Positions 1 through 11,930 are shown, counted from the first letter of the stretch. The stretch is 64,000 nucleotides of DNA from Yponomeuta sedellus (GCA_934045075.1 OW203721.1:26878181-26942180); one strand, 5' to 3'. Numbers and translations: made by a program. Notes: generated by a model from the letters alone, not told the origin.

Positions 1-1050
1 TATTTCGAACGATTGTCAATTGTACCGAATTTTTGAGAGCAATATTTACAGTTTTGAGTCTGCGCTTTGCAAATTGTATATTTACAGAGTCGGTATAGGT
101 ACAAATCGTCGTGGGACCCGTCCAGCCCCTACATTACGCGTACTAAATCCCGAACTATTCCAATCGTCTGCGGGTAACTGTGAAATTAATATGGATACTT
201 TGAATATAGCGGGGCTTAATCGCGTAGTAATTTATTGCTATTTTACCTCGACGTTTCGACGACTTTACAGCCATCGTAGTCACGAGAAGACTGATGGCTG
301 ACACTCGTTCGCATCTTCGGCTGATGAGGTTTCAGACTACAGTCTATTTAATCTTACTTGTCCAATTTAGTAAACAAGATTCTACCCTTAAACTGTGACT
401 TTTTAGTCCAAAACTGCCATATTTCCATAAATGATGTAACCTGGAATACTCTTTTAGATAACACGCTGCCAATTTTATAAAAATAGTTCGTGATAATTCA
501 TGAATTTGCGAGAAAATGTCTAGTTTAGGCATCTAATCTCAATTTTAAGGTTAGAATCTTGTTTACTAAATTGGACAAGTAAGAATAAATAGACTGTACC
601 TTCGATCAGCCATCACAAAGCACTATTAGGGTTGCGACACACTACACTGACAATGTCGGACGATAAGCCATGCGACTTTTTTCCACTCTAACACATCTTG
701 ATGACCGGATCCCACGTTTGCGACAGTTTGAAACCACATTCCCGATTAAATTTTTTGTGTTTCTTAATTTCAACCGCCACGCACAATTCGGCTATAATAA
801 TGGCGATCGTTGGAAAGTACCGATGGTTTGTGTAATTCTATCCACTGGTTTGATCCTGATTCAAGAAGATGTTCCGCTATCGCTGACTTTTCCACCTGGC
901 GGTATTCATATTCTAACTATGTGTACAAGTCGCGAAAGTTTAAAATAAATTAATATGGAATTTGAATGTTAAACGATTGGAATCGCACTTGGTTTGATGT
1001 GCATAGTTAGGCCACATAAGCGTAACTGATGAGGGCTCTATTGGTCGCAG
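1..1050. other. cycle intron, no coding sequence seen
   Basis: This is intron upstream of the first visible cycle exon. It holds a small foldback element at 338-598 and, at about 213-245, a 30-bp unit (GCTTAATCGCGTAGTAATTT...) that recurs at about 5928-5960 in another cycle intron. Short open frames here are AT-rich and match nothing recognised. Confidence 0.6.
338..598. repeat. MITE-like foldback element
   Basis: The ends are inverted copies: TACAGTCTATTTAATCTTAC at 338 is mirrored by AGACTGTA ending at 598, with one small indel. The arms extend about 50 bp through TTGTCCAATTTAGTAAACAAG. The interior, about 150 bp, is non-coding. It looks like a non-autonomous DNA transposon. Confidence 0.75.
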
Positions 1051-1231
1051 GGGCGCCTTGGCGGCGTGTCCGCTGGCGGCGCACCCGCGGCCCGCGTGCC
1101 TGCCGGAGCGCGAGCTCAACCAGCTGGTGCTGCGCGCGGCGCACGACGCCTTCCTGCTGGTGGTGCGCTGCGACCGCGGGAAGCTGCTCTACGTCTCCGC
1201 CTCCGTGCGACACGTGCTCAACTACGACCAG
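1051..1231 (+). CDS. cyc: cycle exon: linker and first half of PAS-A
   Basis: Acceptor TCGCAG ends at 1050 and donor GTGGGC starts at 1232. The exon carries one base of a split codon plus 60 codons. The reading ERELNQLVLRAAHDAFLLVV followed by CDRGKLLYVSASV aligns with the start of PAS-A in BMAL1 (ELKHLILRAADGFLFVV). It ends in phase 0 after LNYDQ. A CA-rich satellite begins only a few bases into the following intron. Confidence 0.92.
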
Positions 1232-1240
1232 GTGGGCGCC

Positions 1241-1398
1241 GCACCACACCACATCACACACCACAACACACACCACATCACACACCACACACCACACACC
1301 ACACATCACACACCACACCACACATCACACCACACTACACCACACATCACACACCACAAATTACACCACACATCACACCACACCACACTACACATGAC
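1241..1398 (+). repeat. CA-rich microsatellite
   Basis: An interrupted array of CACAC/CACCA units starts ten bases after the donor of the cycle exon at 1231. The long open frames through it on both strands are low-complexity artefacts. Confidence 0.9.
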
Positions 1399-2371
1399 AC
1401 ACGATCCGCCATTTAATCGCCAACTTGCATCGTGATTCGATTATTTTACTTATAGTGTATAAAACAGATCACATCCATTACACTACATAACTATAAGTTA
1501 TTACACTCTATATCATTACACTATATAACTAAATACTATGATAACAGGCCACTCAAAAAGTTTTTCGAAAAAAGTTTTTTATGTATAAGACACTAACCAC
1601 TTGTAATTGTTTTGAAAACGTCGATTATTTAAAAGTTAAATACTACTGTTCGATTTTCAAATTTCCCTCCGTATTTTTTGAGAGCCAATCCAAATTTTCT
1701 TGTCTCATTAAAAAATGGATCTGCATCGAGAACATTTTCGTGCTATGATTTTTTACCTCTCCGTATATTCCAACGCAAGTTTGTGCTACTTATGCTAAGT
1801 AGAGCATCGAATGATTAGTTGGTTAGACCTGAGATTTCCGTACTTAGCCTCACAGTTGGGGCTATTGTATGTAGCAAGCGCTGGGGTATATTATCACTTC
1901 AAACACTTTGGGTTTCCTCACGGTGTTATCCTTCACGTCAGCGAATGGTATTGCTACAATAACTTTACAAGAGTACATAACTACGAAAACAAAGTGATTG
2001 TATTGTTAAGTATAACTAAGTATAACATATTTTATCATACAAGTGTGTACAGACAACGTGATTGCATATTAATAACTATATGATACATTATATAACTGAC
2101 AAAAACTTAACTGCAAGTTTGCTAAAGGTCATTCGAATGGTAGCGTGGTGTTCGGGTCATCTATCTCCCTCCAAAATGGTTGAGACTGGTGATGGCTGAG
2201 CACTGCGTTATGCTCGTGAACGAGTGCTGTTCGTGTGTCTGGCCGCAGCACTTATGTCTTCCCCTATTATTGTGAGACATTTGACTAATGCTTTGGCATT
2301 TAGGGTTGTTAATGGCAATCATGAAATCTTATTAGGTTTACATAATGGCAACTGATGTATTTGGTTTTAAG

Positions 2372-2620
2372 AAGATTTGAGAAAAGATGGTCAGAGTGGA
2401 GTTTTTTTTCCGCTGCCTTTTTCTCCACTACAATATGGCCCGAAGGCGGCGGCTTACATTTTACATTGTACATTGACATTCAGCAAACAGAATGTAAATT
2501 CTTTACGTTGAAATTAAATTATTTGAATTTGAATCGGTCCATGTTGGGATTCGAACCCCCGACCTCCCGATTGAGGAGCCGGCGTTGTACCGCTCCGCTC
2601 CCACCGCTCATGGAGCATCG
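2372..2620 (-). repeat. tRNA-derived SINE (Bm1-like type)
   Basis: Read on the minus strand, a tRNA-like head with the B-box GGTTCGAATCC (plus 2551-2561) is followed by a body with AAGAATTTACATTCTG. A second body copy, in the opposite orientation, lies at 60242-60410. The head ends within about 20 bases of the acceptor of the cycle exon at 2634. Confidence 0.75.
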
Positions 2621-2633
2621 GCGGGTGTTGCAG

Positions 2634-2751
2634 TCGGAGCTGCTGGGGCAGAGCCTGTTCGACCTGCTGCACCCCAAGGACGTGGCCAAGGTGAAGGAGC
2701 AGCTCTCCGCCTCCGACCTCGGCCCGCGCGACCGACTCATCGACGCCAAGA
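2634..2751 (+). CDS. cyc: cycle exon: second half of PAS-A
   Basis: 39 codons plus one base. The reading [20 protein letters not shown] and [19 protein letters not shown] is the most conserved stretch of BMAL PAS-A. The acceptor GTTGCAG has a poor pyrimidine tract and lies just downstream of a tRNA-derived SINE. The donor is A/GTGAGT at 2752, phase 1. Confidence 0.94.
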
Positions 2752-3520
2752 GTGAGTTGCCATACGCTATTCGTCGATTACCGGCATTCTCACGTGCCCT
2801 CAATGTGCAAGGAGTTTCGCCGCGAAGATAGGCTACATAAGCCATTGAGCGCACCAGCGCCACATATCTGATTAGGGGTCAAAGTGGTCGCCATGGCCGA
2901 AATCGGTCGGATCAACCACTATTGGATATTAACCCTTAAGCGGGCATGGGTAGTATGAGTTTTCCATTGGATTTCAATTTATTTCAAGTTTGTAAAGTTC
3001 AAGTTAATGTGGGAGCTATAAAGGCATTGCTTTACTAAGGGTCAATAAGTATAATGATTTAACTATTAGTTGTAATTAAAAATAAAAGAAATTAATTATA
3101 ATAATTTCAAGAATTTAGTTAACTTATCCTTATTATCAGAAAGTGCTAGCGTATCCTAGCACTTTCTTATTACTAAAACTTTTGCATAAAAGTTAAAATC
3201 TCTGGTAAAACCATTGTAAACGAGACTGTTCCCACAGTCAAACCAAGTAATTGTTTCGTGGGGCCTTATTGTAACATGTAAGGTGTTCTATTTTATATCA
3301 ATAAACACATACATACACATACAGCATACAGTGTCACATCGTCAAGAATTTTCAGTCGGTAACTTACACTACCGATGCTTTAAATGTGAAAAATTCTAAT
3401 TGGAAGAAGACGAAACCCAGTAATTACGACTATAGTAACAAGCACATTAAACAACGTTACAAAAACTTAACACGTAAAAACTATACGAAGGGAAAATATA
3501 TAATTTTCCATTCATAACTT

Positions 3521-3898
3521 AAGCGCTCGTGGCCTAGGCGAACTAAGTGATTGGAATCAATCACTTGGTAAAACAACAACAGGCGCGGTCAGGTGCGGGA
3601 TGGGTGAGCGTCCCGTGACTACCGCTAGTGGCATTTTTCCGAGCGCTTCCGTGCTTTGCAAGGCACGTTAAGCCGTTGGTGCCGGCTGTCATACATATAA
3701 TGGCAGTCGTTAAGCCATGTCAGAGGCCTTATGGGCGGCTTGATAACTTCTGTCAGTAAGGCCCGCCACTGTCTTACAATCCTCCACCAACCCGGACTTG
3801 GCCCCCGTGGTGGAGTATGGCCTAACCTTCCTGCGATGCAGGAAGAGTCCCGTGCCCCAGCAGTGGGGACATATAAGGGTTGATAACGAACGAACTTT
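3521..3898 (+). repeat. Interspersed repeat with CAGCAGTGGGGACATATA end
   Basis: An approximately 375-bp element ends in CCCAGCAGTGGGGACATATA, a type of 3' end seen in lepidopteran non-LTR retroposons. A near full-length inverted copy lies at 62208-62550 and a truncated copy follows at 3903-4124. Confidence 0.8.
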
Positions 3899-3902
3899 TA
3901 AC

Positions 3903-4124
3903 CCTTTAAGCCGTTGGTGCCGGCTGTCATGTAATGTCAGTCGTTAAGCCATTTCAGAAGCATTAAGGGCGGCTTGATAACTTCTGACAATAAGGCCCAC
4001 CACTGTCTTACAACCTCCACGAACTCGGACTTGGCCCCTGTGGTTGAGTATGGCATAACCTCCCTGCGATGCAGGAAGAGACCCGTGCCCCAGCAGTGGG
4101 GATATACAAGGGTTGGTCGAGATC
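3903..4124 (+). repeat. Second, truncated copy of the same repeat
   Basis: This starts at TTTAAGCCGTTGGTGCCGGC and runs to CAGCAGTGGGGATATACAAG, in tandem with the copy at 3521-3898. It lacks the first 150 bases or so and differs by scattered substitutions. Confidence 0.8.
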
Positions 4125-4574
4125 GAACCCTCGATTACTTTACTAATAGTGTAAATATTAGCGATCTATCTGTAATGTTCATTACTAGTAACAGCTCCTT
4201 TATGCCAATTAACGCCGGCTAGTTTGCATAATATCGGACACAGTAGGTACTCACAGACATTGTGATGAATAACTACTAAGTTGATTATAAGTGTTTATTT
4301 ATTTAGCATCATATTAATCAGACTGTCAGATAGTGGTCAGCTCATTCGAAATCATTATCAATTGAAAAATATACAGTTCCCCCATAAATTTAGCCTCACT
4401 TCTTGTCAGTTTATTTTGATCGTGAGGCAACCTGGGTGTCCAAGGTGTTCGTATATTAATTCGTGGATTTACCAAACACACAGTGGAATAAGTCACCAAG
4501 TACAGTTACGAGGTTTTGTGTGCAAAGTGAGTGTCAGTGGCTAGAGGTGTCAGTGAGAGCGGTCCGGTTTGCAG

Positions 4575-4754
4575 CGATGCTGCCGCTGCGGACGGACTTG
4601 GTGGCGGGCGCGTCGCGGCTGAGCCCGGGCGCGCGGCGCTCCTTCTGCTGCCGCATCAAGCGCGAGCCCGCCGCCAAGCTGGAGCCCTACCCCGCCGCCG
4701 CCAAGCTCTGCAAGAAGCAGACAGACAGGAAGTACTCCGTCGTCCAGTGCACTG
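4575..4754 (+). CDS. cyc: cycle exon: PAS-A/PAS-B linker
   Basis: 180 bases (2 + 59 codons + 1). The reading LPLRTDLVAGASRLSPGARR then SFCCRIK, and later CKKQTDRKYSVVQCT, matches the BMAL1 linker (LPVKTD...PSRLCSGARRSFFCR, KKKADRKSF). The acceptor is TTTGCAG at 4568-4574; the donor GTTGGT starts at 4755. Phases 1 and 1 fit both neighbours. Confidence 0.93.
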
Positions 4755-5330
4755 GTTGGTCTATCTATCAATCAATCATTCAATCAATTTACACGGATTA
4801 TTTATTAACTAACAATTCGACTGTTACTACTTATCAACTGACGACTTGGCTAAATGCCCCGCGTATTTATACCCGATCCACATCAGCCATCTCTTTATAA
4901 GGAATATGTATTTCTTACTCGCTCACTATATGCTTCTCTAACATATATATTATGTTACACATTTCGAGAATGTTCGATATCTCTCCGTACTTCGATGTGG
5001 TTTTCAGAATGTTGCCGAATGATCGAGTATGTAATAAAATAACTGCACTTATTCAATCTAAGAATTCTAGGAAATACCCGGAAAGACGTCGATGGTACTA
5101 GAAAAATAAAGAACGTTCCAGTATCTCTTTTGAAAAAACCTAGAGTCATATCGGAGGTACTAGAAATAGGGTCTATAAATTTGCACTTAGTTTTTAAATT
5201 ATTTTAAACGGTTCGAATACACTCTCGCCGTCCGAAACAGACAAACGTTGACGTTCCTTAAGTAAACATTTTGTTGACTTTAACAAAGTACGCAGTGGTG
5301 TGAGTGACGTCGGCGGGTGCGTGTCGGCAG

Positions 5331-5541
5331 GGTACCTGAAGTCGTGGGCGGCGGCGGAGCTGTGCGCGGGCGAGGGCGAGGGCGAGGAGGGGGACGGCAT
5401 GCTGTCGTGCCTGGTGGCCGTGGGGCGCGCGCCGCCCGCGCCCGTCGCGCCGCCCGCGCCCCCCGCGCCCGCCGCCGCGCGCCCGCTGCACTTCGTCTCG
5501 CGGCACGCCACCGACGGCAAGTTCCTCTTCGTCGACCAGAG
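5331..5541 (+). CDS. cyc: cycle exon: start of PAS-B with Ala/Pro-rich insert
   Basis: 211 bases. It opens with GYLKSW and has LSCLVAVGR and then HFVSRHATDGKFLFVDQ, the beginning of PAS-B. Between them lie an acidic Gly/Glu run (GEGEGEEGDG) and an Ala/Pro-rich run of about 20 residues that BMAL1 lacks; these probably form a surface loop. The acceptor is GGCAG at 5326-5330 and the donor GTGCGT at 5542. Confidence 0.94.
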
Positions 5542-6294
5542 GTGCGTCGCTTTACTCTGTTTTGTACGCGGCTGTCCGACTGATGACGCGGATTGAGTCT
5601 ATTTTAAAAAAATGTGGTACAAAATTTACTCAATGTATAAGGAAAAACGACGAGAAACTAATGTTTTCTTGTTCGCTGTCGAAGCTCGGCCTTCGGTCTC
5701 GTCAACGTAGTCATAGCGACAAATATATTTATAGGACTTTTTGAGTGGTTTCTATACTTACCTGCAAAAAAATCAGAAACCTTAAAGTTCTGCTTTCGTA
5801 CCATAAAGTTGGTTCCTTCAAAGTTTTGTCGGCTCGCTCTAAGCTGATGGACTCGATCTTCAGCCTAGTCACATATTTAGCTTTTGATCTTAATGTTTTA
5901 AGCATTGGTCTTAGAATATTTACGGGGTTTAATCGCGTAGTAATTTATTGCTATTTTTTATTTAGCATTGATCTTCATTGAAATTTATGTTTATTGAAAT
6001 GTTTAAATCGTCACATAATAAAGCCGTCGTTTTCACAGATATGTCGCCGACTCAAGTTTTTTTATTTTTCAAGTTCTAATGTGTTTTTCTTCATAAAAGA
6101 TGGAAATAAAACCATTTTTGGACAGAAAATAAACTTATCGTCGCTAGTACTTTTTCCTCGATGCTTGTAGCGAATGTGAATAATAAATAACAAATGACTT
6201 ATTGACACCGGTCGGTAGAAATGATTAGTCCGCAAAGAAGTTACTTTCGGTTCGGTAGTAGTCCTGGCAGTAGTAGTTGTTTGCAATGGTGCAG

Positions 6295-6498
6295 GGTGAC
6301 GCTGGCGCTGGGCTTCCTGCCGCAGGAGCTGGTGGGCACGAGCCTGTACGAGTACGTGTCGGCGCGCGAGCTGGGCGGCGTGGCGCGCGCGCACCAGCAC
6401 GCGCTGCTGCGGCGCGCGCCGCGCCGCACGCCGCCCTACGCGCTGCGCCGCAAGGACGGCGCGCACGCGCGCCTCGTCACGCACTTCAAGCCCTTCCG
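6295..6498 (+). CDS. cyc: cycle exon: core of PAS-B
   Basis: 204 bases (1 + 67 codons + 2). The reading FLPQELVGTSLYEYVSAREL and later LRRKDGAHARLVTHFKPF aligns with PAS-B of BMAL1 (YLPQELLGTSCYEYFH, KDGSFITLRSRWFSF). Three Arg/Ala-rich substitutions in the middle reflect extreme GC-rich codon use. The donor is CG/GTGAGT. Confidence 0.94.
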
Positions 6499-7951
6499 GT
6501 GAGTGCAGCCAGCCTGTGACGGTGCAAACCTCTTTACACCATTTTTAGTGTGACTAAATTTAATTTGAGAGTTCTTGTCGTATTTGAGTGGTTTGATAAG
6601 ATCTTTAATTTATGAAATCTACCATACCATTCAGTGTAATAATTTACATGCTGTACACTTCATATTCATTCACCTTGTGCCTTTCATAGGGTGGAAGCTA
6701 AATAATGCTTAACAGATTTTTGTTTGATTACAACTGCGGTGTTCTCTTTTTAAAATCCGCTAACTTTTATTTAATTCAGTGAGAACAAGGACGGGCTGAA
6801 AATCAGCGCAGTGATGATGCATGCACTCACAGCACCTAGCTGAGCCCTATCCTTTTTATCACAATTATTGTCACTATTTTTTCATAGTATTCATGTGTTC
6901 TCTAATCTGTGTGTGATAAATAAACATTTTTCAATTTCAATTTCATTTATTTCTTTTCTATCTATCATTTTCAAATATTTAAATTTTGTCACTCATTCTT
7001 CGATTTCCCTCATTTTTCATCCACTACTACTTTACCCATTGACCAGATCTGACTTTTTACCTGCTTCTCCGTTTTTATCCAGTTTTCTGTTTTAAAGTTA
7101 CTATAAATCTACAAATAAAATCACACCTGAAGTCGTTCCAGAGTTTATTTATTAATTATTAAAGTTATAAAACGTTACAAGCCTACACCCACTCGGGAGG
7201 ACGAACTCTGCGAGCGGAGAGCGCGTGCAGCAACCAACGCTTTGTCTTTTGTGGTGGTGGAAAAAAAAGACTTAGAGCATTAGCTGAATTACATCAGACC
7301 GGTTTCTAAATTGAAAATTTCAAGTAAATACTTAAGTGACGTTCTGTTACACTTTTCTTTGGAAAATTCGAAGAGAAAGCACGGCAGTTAACAATTACGA
7401 ACTTACGTTCGCTCTTGTGCGGAACGAATGGTAAAACGTCACTGCAGCACATCCCAAAAAAAAACCAGTGAATATAATTGATTTTCAATTGCAAAATGAT
7501 ATTTACTGAACTTGTACATTTTGAAGTATCTATAAGGTATATTATTATTATTAATACGTTTATTGCACATAAGTAAAAAAATACAATGGCAATGTGGCGG
7601 ACTTAATGCTCTAAGCATTTTCTACCAGTAAACCACAGTTGATGCAAGAAATTAAATTAAATGGTAGGCATTCCAAACAAACGGAAGAAGAAATACTTAG
7701 TTAAAATTAGATATATTACAGGTATACTTTATTTTAAAGTTATAAAGTATACCTAAGTTTTGTAAGTATTAGCAATATTTAGGACAACGATTTTGTTTAT
7801 TGCAACCACATTGATTACCTGAAATACCTTCTCTGTAGAACTTTTGACATTTTGCCGCCTTAGACATACTCGCCCAACTTTGCCCACCAACCGTACCCGT
7901 TGGGTCGGAAGCTGCGGCGAGGGTCGCTGAGTGTGTGTCCGCTTGCGGCAG

Positions 7952-8064
7952 GAACCCGTGGACGAAGGACATGGAGTGCCTGCTGGCGGACCACACGCTG
8001 GTGTCGGACGCGGCCGACGCGGCGGCCGCCGACGCCGCGCACGCCTTCGACGTGTTCGGCCTTG
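7952..8064 (+). CDS. cyc: cycle exon: end of PAS-B
   Basis: 113 bases (1 + 37 codons + 1). It begins NPWTKDMECLLADHTLV, the invariant end of PAS-B (NPWTKEVEYIVSTNTVV in BMAL1), followed by an Ala/Asp-rich stretch. The acceptor TTGCGGCAG ends at 7951; the donor GTCAGT starts at 8065. Confidence 0.92.
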
Positions 8065-8856
8065 GTCAGTCGCGGTACTCGTACGGCACACCGACACGCA
8101 CTCACGTACCCACACACACATACATAAATTTGGCTAAGTTCATTATTCATTCCCATTGGAATAGAGATGTAGAGATTTTTTTATGTAGCCTAAATTGTGT
8201 CCCACTGGACAAAGACACTCCTTTCGCTTGCTGCGATATGCGAAGCGCAGAATCCAGTCAGTGACAGTGTTTGCCCATCTCTCTACTCCCATACGGTTAA
8301 CCGCTCTTAACGACCAAATTACTTTTTCCGGAGTAAACTTTGTATGTTATAGTCCAAACTATAATTTAACTGATTAAAATCTAGTTATATTATAGGTATA
8401 CGAAGCCGTTCAGTCATGATTTAACAGCAGACAATAATCTATGAAATTTTCAGCAATATATAATAAATTACATTAGAAGCTTCTATTTTTAAAGTATTAG
8501 GGACCTGGATGGTGCGGTAAAGGCTCTTCTCATTGCAGCGGCCAGTTGGTATGATGATATTTTCGAAATATTACAATAGGGCACTATCTTATTGTAATAT
8601 TCCGGTAATTTATTCATCATTTGGGTCCTAAGAGTCTCTACTCTAATAAATGAAAACTCTGGCAAAAAGATTTAAATAAGATGGATGTTACGCTATTTTG
8701 TGTCTTATAAAAACGTTGGACTAACATATTTCATATTATGGAGAGAACACGACGCTAACGTTCCATGTCAGCTTCATCTTTCATCGTCGATATGGCCAAG
8801 ATATTTGAAGTGTATGTAACCTTAAATAAAGGTGTTGTTTTGTTGTGTGACGCCAG

Positions 8857-9008
8857 AGCCGGACCTGGAGATGCAGCGGCTGATCGACTCGCAGGTGGAG
8901 TCGCACAAGATCGGGTCGGCCATCGCCGAGGAGGCGCGGCGCCGCGCCTGGCCGGCCGCCAGCCCCGACCTGCCCGCCGACCTGCTGCACGACGTCTTCC
9001 AGCGCCAG
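8857..9008 (+). CDS. cyc: cycle exon: post-PAS linker
   Basis: 152 bases (2 + 50 codons). The reading KIGSAIAEEARRRAW corresponds to the BMAL1 segment KIGRMIAEEIMEI. The acceptor GACGCCAG ends at 8856 and the donor GTACCA starts at 9009, phase 0. The following intron is 11.7 kb. Confidence 0.9.
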
Positions 9009-9808
9009 GTACCACACGCCTTGTACCGACCAACTAAACGAATTAACTAGTTGTTCCGATCAGAACTAAATAAAAAAAAATTGTTTATTGTTCAAAAGCA
9101 TCATTTTGGTTCACCAATAGGTGGTTTTATTCCTGTCGGACTTCTCAAATCAACCATATTAACCTTATATAAGATTTCCCAACGGAAACACTATGAAGTT
9201 TTATTCTTCACGGAACAACTGGTAAAAAAAACAACAAAATAATAAACTTCATGCATACGTATCTATTTAAATAAAATAAAAATGATCTTAACTAAACTTA
9301 AATCTTCGTGGCGTACTAAATTCAGTACATAGGTATTGGCGGCCATTCACTACAAGTAAAAAAAATCAAACATGTAGGTACTTATTGGGTTGTTTTCTCG
9401 TGGTCCCATTATTTTGTCCCGTTAACGAGTCCACGAGGAATGATTATCCCTCGTGGTCCCGTTAGTAAAAATGATGCCTCCTGTGTAAGAATTTTCACTG
9501 GCCTGTCGCGTTTCTCTCCTCATCCCGATACTCACTTTCCTGAATATTATTTGTTTAATGGTTACTGTTTCGTTTAAGAAATGAAGTACTGGGATTGTAT
9601 GAAGTCATGGGTACGTATTGTATATTTGATTAGTCCGAGTCGAGTTTCGATGTCGGAAAAAGTACTAGGCTCTCACGGAAATGTAGGAGTTAATTTTTAT
9701 AAATAGTTTATCTATCCTGGAATTTGAAAGCAATTTTTTTAATGATTCGCGATGCTCAATTATACTCACGCATGCCCAGCGTGAGGACTATGGGCATTAC
9801 CCCATATA
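9009..9808 (+). other. cycle intron between last PAS-linker exon and mag insertion
   Basis: AT-rich intron without a recognisable exon or element. There is a local duplication of GTGGTCCCATTATTTTGTCCC-like phrases around 9400-9470. Confidence 0.5.
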
Positions 9809-9813
9809 AAGAA

Positions 9814-9896
9814 TATTATGTTTGTGATTAAGAAGTGAAACACCTTGCTTGACGATTTTACAAAGACTGATTTATTTCAGGTTACCCACTATAACA
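9814..9896 (-). repeat. 3' LTR of the mag-like element
   Basis: 83 bp, identical to 14294-14376. On the element strand it starts TGTTATAG and ends CATAATA. Confidence 0.93.
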
Positions 9897-10236
9897 TCTT
9901 TCTCATTATAATAACACAGTGAAAACAATTAACGTGTAAATAAATTAACTGGGAGGAATTCAACAACATAAGCCACAATATCAAAGGGTGACGGTATGAA
10001 GCCAAACCTGCCAATAAAGATTTAACTAAAATCACAATTACAGTTGACCAATCCCCATACAAACAATAACTTAACATAAACTAATAGCAAGTTCGCAGCT
10101 AATTATATAAAGTATAAATATGCAAATCTACTTCACCAATCCTCACACAAAGTAACAACTTTAATAAACAAAAAGAAATAGTATACATAAACAAATTGAG
10201 ACTGTTTTTTTTTTAACATAATTTAACTCCGTATAA

Positions 10237-11787
10237 TTACATATCCACAATTAATCGTTTTGGCGGCTTTACTATACGACCGCTTCTTGTTTGATAATGA
10301 CCCAGGAACGCATCGGACGTTGATCCCTCGCCTGAATGACTAACATCAGGAGCAGGCTTATCTGTGCACGTTTCTGTTTCTGGTGGCCCATCTAGATAAA
10401 TATGCGCTCTAGAACTGGGGTCGACCAGATCATTGTCTGGAAGTTGTTTAAGAATATGTGCCCGGTTTCTACGAAACCTGCCACCATTTTCAGTTTCTAA
10501 CCAATATGACCGACCTCCTCGAGCAATCCCTATGACCTTGGCCTTAATCCATACTCCGTTATCGCGCATACGTACTTTTTCGCCCGATTGCAGTGATTTT
10601 AATTGCCGCGTTCCCCGATCGTAATGCATTTTAGATTTGTTTGTGTTCGTGTCTCTTTTTATCAGCAATCGATCGCGATTTATGTTTTTTGGTACAAGAG
10701 CATTATCTGTGGCCGGCAACCGAGTGTTTAATCTCCTGCCCATTAAGAGTTGAGATGGAGAAAACTCTTCTCCCGCGATGGGAGTATTTCTGAAATTAAG
10801 AAAAGCCAATTGCCAATCACACTTTTGCTCCTGCGATTTGATTAGTAAACGTTTAACGGTTTGTACAAACCGTTCCGCGAGGCCATTTGAACGCGGATAA
10901 AGGGGCGAGCTGGTCACATGTTCAAATTCCCAGGTTGACGCAAAGTTTTCAAACTCATGCGAGCAATACTGTCGACCGTTGTCCGATACAAGTTTTTTCG
11001 GAATGCCATGCCTCGCAAATATATTTTTTAATTGGTTTATAACCATGCTACTTGTTAGGTTTGGGAGCGGTGCAACTTCAAAGTATTTTGAATAATAGTC
11101 CACAACAAGTAGATAGTGTTTCTGTTTAATCTCAAAAATGTCGGTGGCCAACACTTGCCAAGGCAGCGCGGGGCGCGCGTGCGGCTCGAGCGGCTCGCGG
11201 CGCTGCGCGGCGCGGTGCCGCTGGCACGTGTCGCAGCGCTGCACCAGCTGCTCCACCTCGCTGCCGATGCCGGGCCACCAAATGACGTCTCGGGCCCGCC
11301 TCTTACTTTTTTCTATCCCTAAGTGACCCTCATGAACCCTGTCGAGTAACTCTTTGCGCAGGGATTTCGGTATAATTATTTGATGATTACGAAATAATAT
11401 ACCGTTGACAGCGTGTATATCGCCTCGAATTGTCCAATATTGCTTGGCTAAGTCATGTATGTTTTCTTTCACCTCGGGCCATCCGTTTTCATAGTATTTT
11501 TGTATGTATTGTAAACTCTCATCTTTTTTTGTTTCGTTCCTTATCACCTCTAATTTATCCTGTGTAACAGATACGTTTTGAAGTAAGCTGTTGACATGAA
11601 TGGTGACGTCATCAAAAATCTCCTTATTTGAACCGGTTTCAATCGGTGCCCGCGATAACGCATCAGCAATGTGCATGTGTTTGCCAGGCTTGTATGTTAT
11701 TTTTAACGAGTAAGCTTGTAATTTTAATAACATGCGTTGCAGACGTGCAGGGGTATCATTGAGCGGTTTTTTGAAAATTGACTCCAA
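10237..11787 (-). CDS. pol: mag-like RNase H end and integrase, second part
   Basis: 516 codons from an internal Met; the homologous frame is open upstream to about 11925. It starts with the end of RNase H (HIADALSRAP near residue 40). The integrase has an HHCC zinc domain (HEGH...CDTC, residues about 152-190), and a DDE core with TDIFE near 213, SDNGRQY near 268 and LAERF near 304. A chromodomain is not evident. The C-terminus ends GRIVKPPKRLIVDM, close to the 3' LTR. It lacks its own start, so it is unlikely to be made unless the frame change is bypassed. Confidence 0.9.
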   Translation of the reverse strand: MESIFKKPLNDTPARLQRMLLKLQAYSLKITYKPGKHMHIADALSRAPIETGSNKEIFDDVTIHVNSLLQNVSVTQDKLEVIRNETKKDESLQYIQKYYENGWPEVKENIHDLAKQYWTIRGDIHAVNGILFRNHQIIIPKSLRKELLDRVHEGHLGIEKSKRRARDVIWWPGIGSEVEQLVQRCDTCQRHRAAQRREPLEPHARPALPWQVLATDIFEIKQKHYLLVVDYYSKYFEVAPLPNLTSSMVINQLKNIFARHGIPKKLVSDNGRQYCSHEFENFASTWEFEHVTSSPLYPRSNGLAERFVQTVKRLLIKSQEQKCDWQLAFLNFRNTPIAGEEFSPSQLLMGRRLNTRLPATDNALVPKNINRDRLLIKRDTNTNKSKMHYDRGTRQLKSLQSGEKVRMRDNGVWIKAKVIGIARGGRSYWLETENGGRFRRNRAHILKQLPDNDLVDPSSRAHIYLDGPPETETCTDKPAPDVSHSGEGSTSDAFLGHYQTRSGRIVKPPKRLIVDM

Positions 11788-11930
11788 CGGTTTATGGTCG
11801 GTTTCAACAATAATCTGATCATGTCCATATATGTACTGATGGAACCTCGTGCATCCGAAAACGATCGCTAAAAGCTCTTTTTCTATTTGAGCCCATCTAC
11901 TCTCATTTGGAGTGAGAGTGCGTGACGCAA

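Noticed and set aside
1007..1435. Several long open frames on both strands through the CA-rich stretch
   Set aside because: Only the frame containing the PAS-A segment to 1231 is real; the rest is microsatellite translation.
11788..11930. Programmed frameshift in the mag-like element
   Set aside because: It falls inside RNase H, not at a gag/pol border, and no slippery site is visible; a mutation is more likely.
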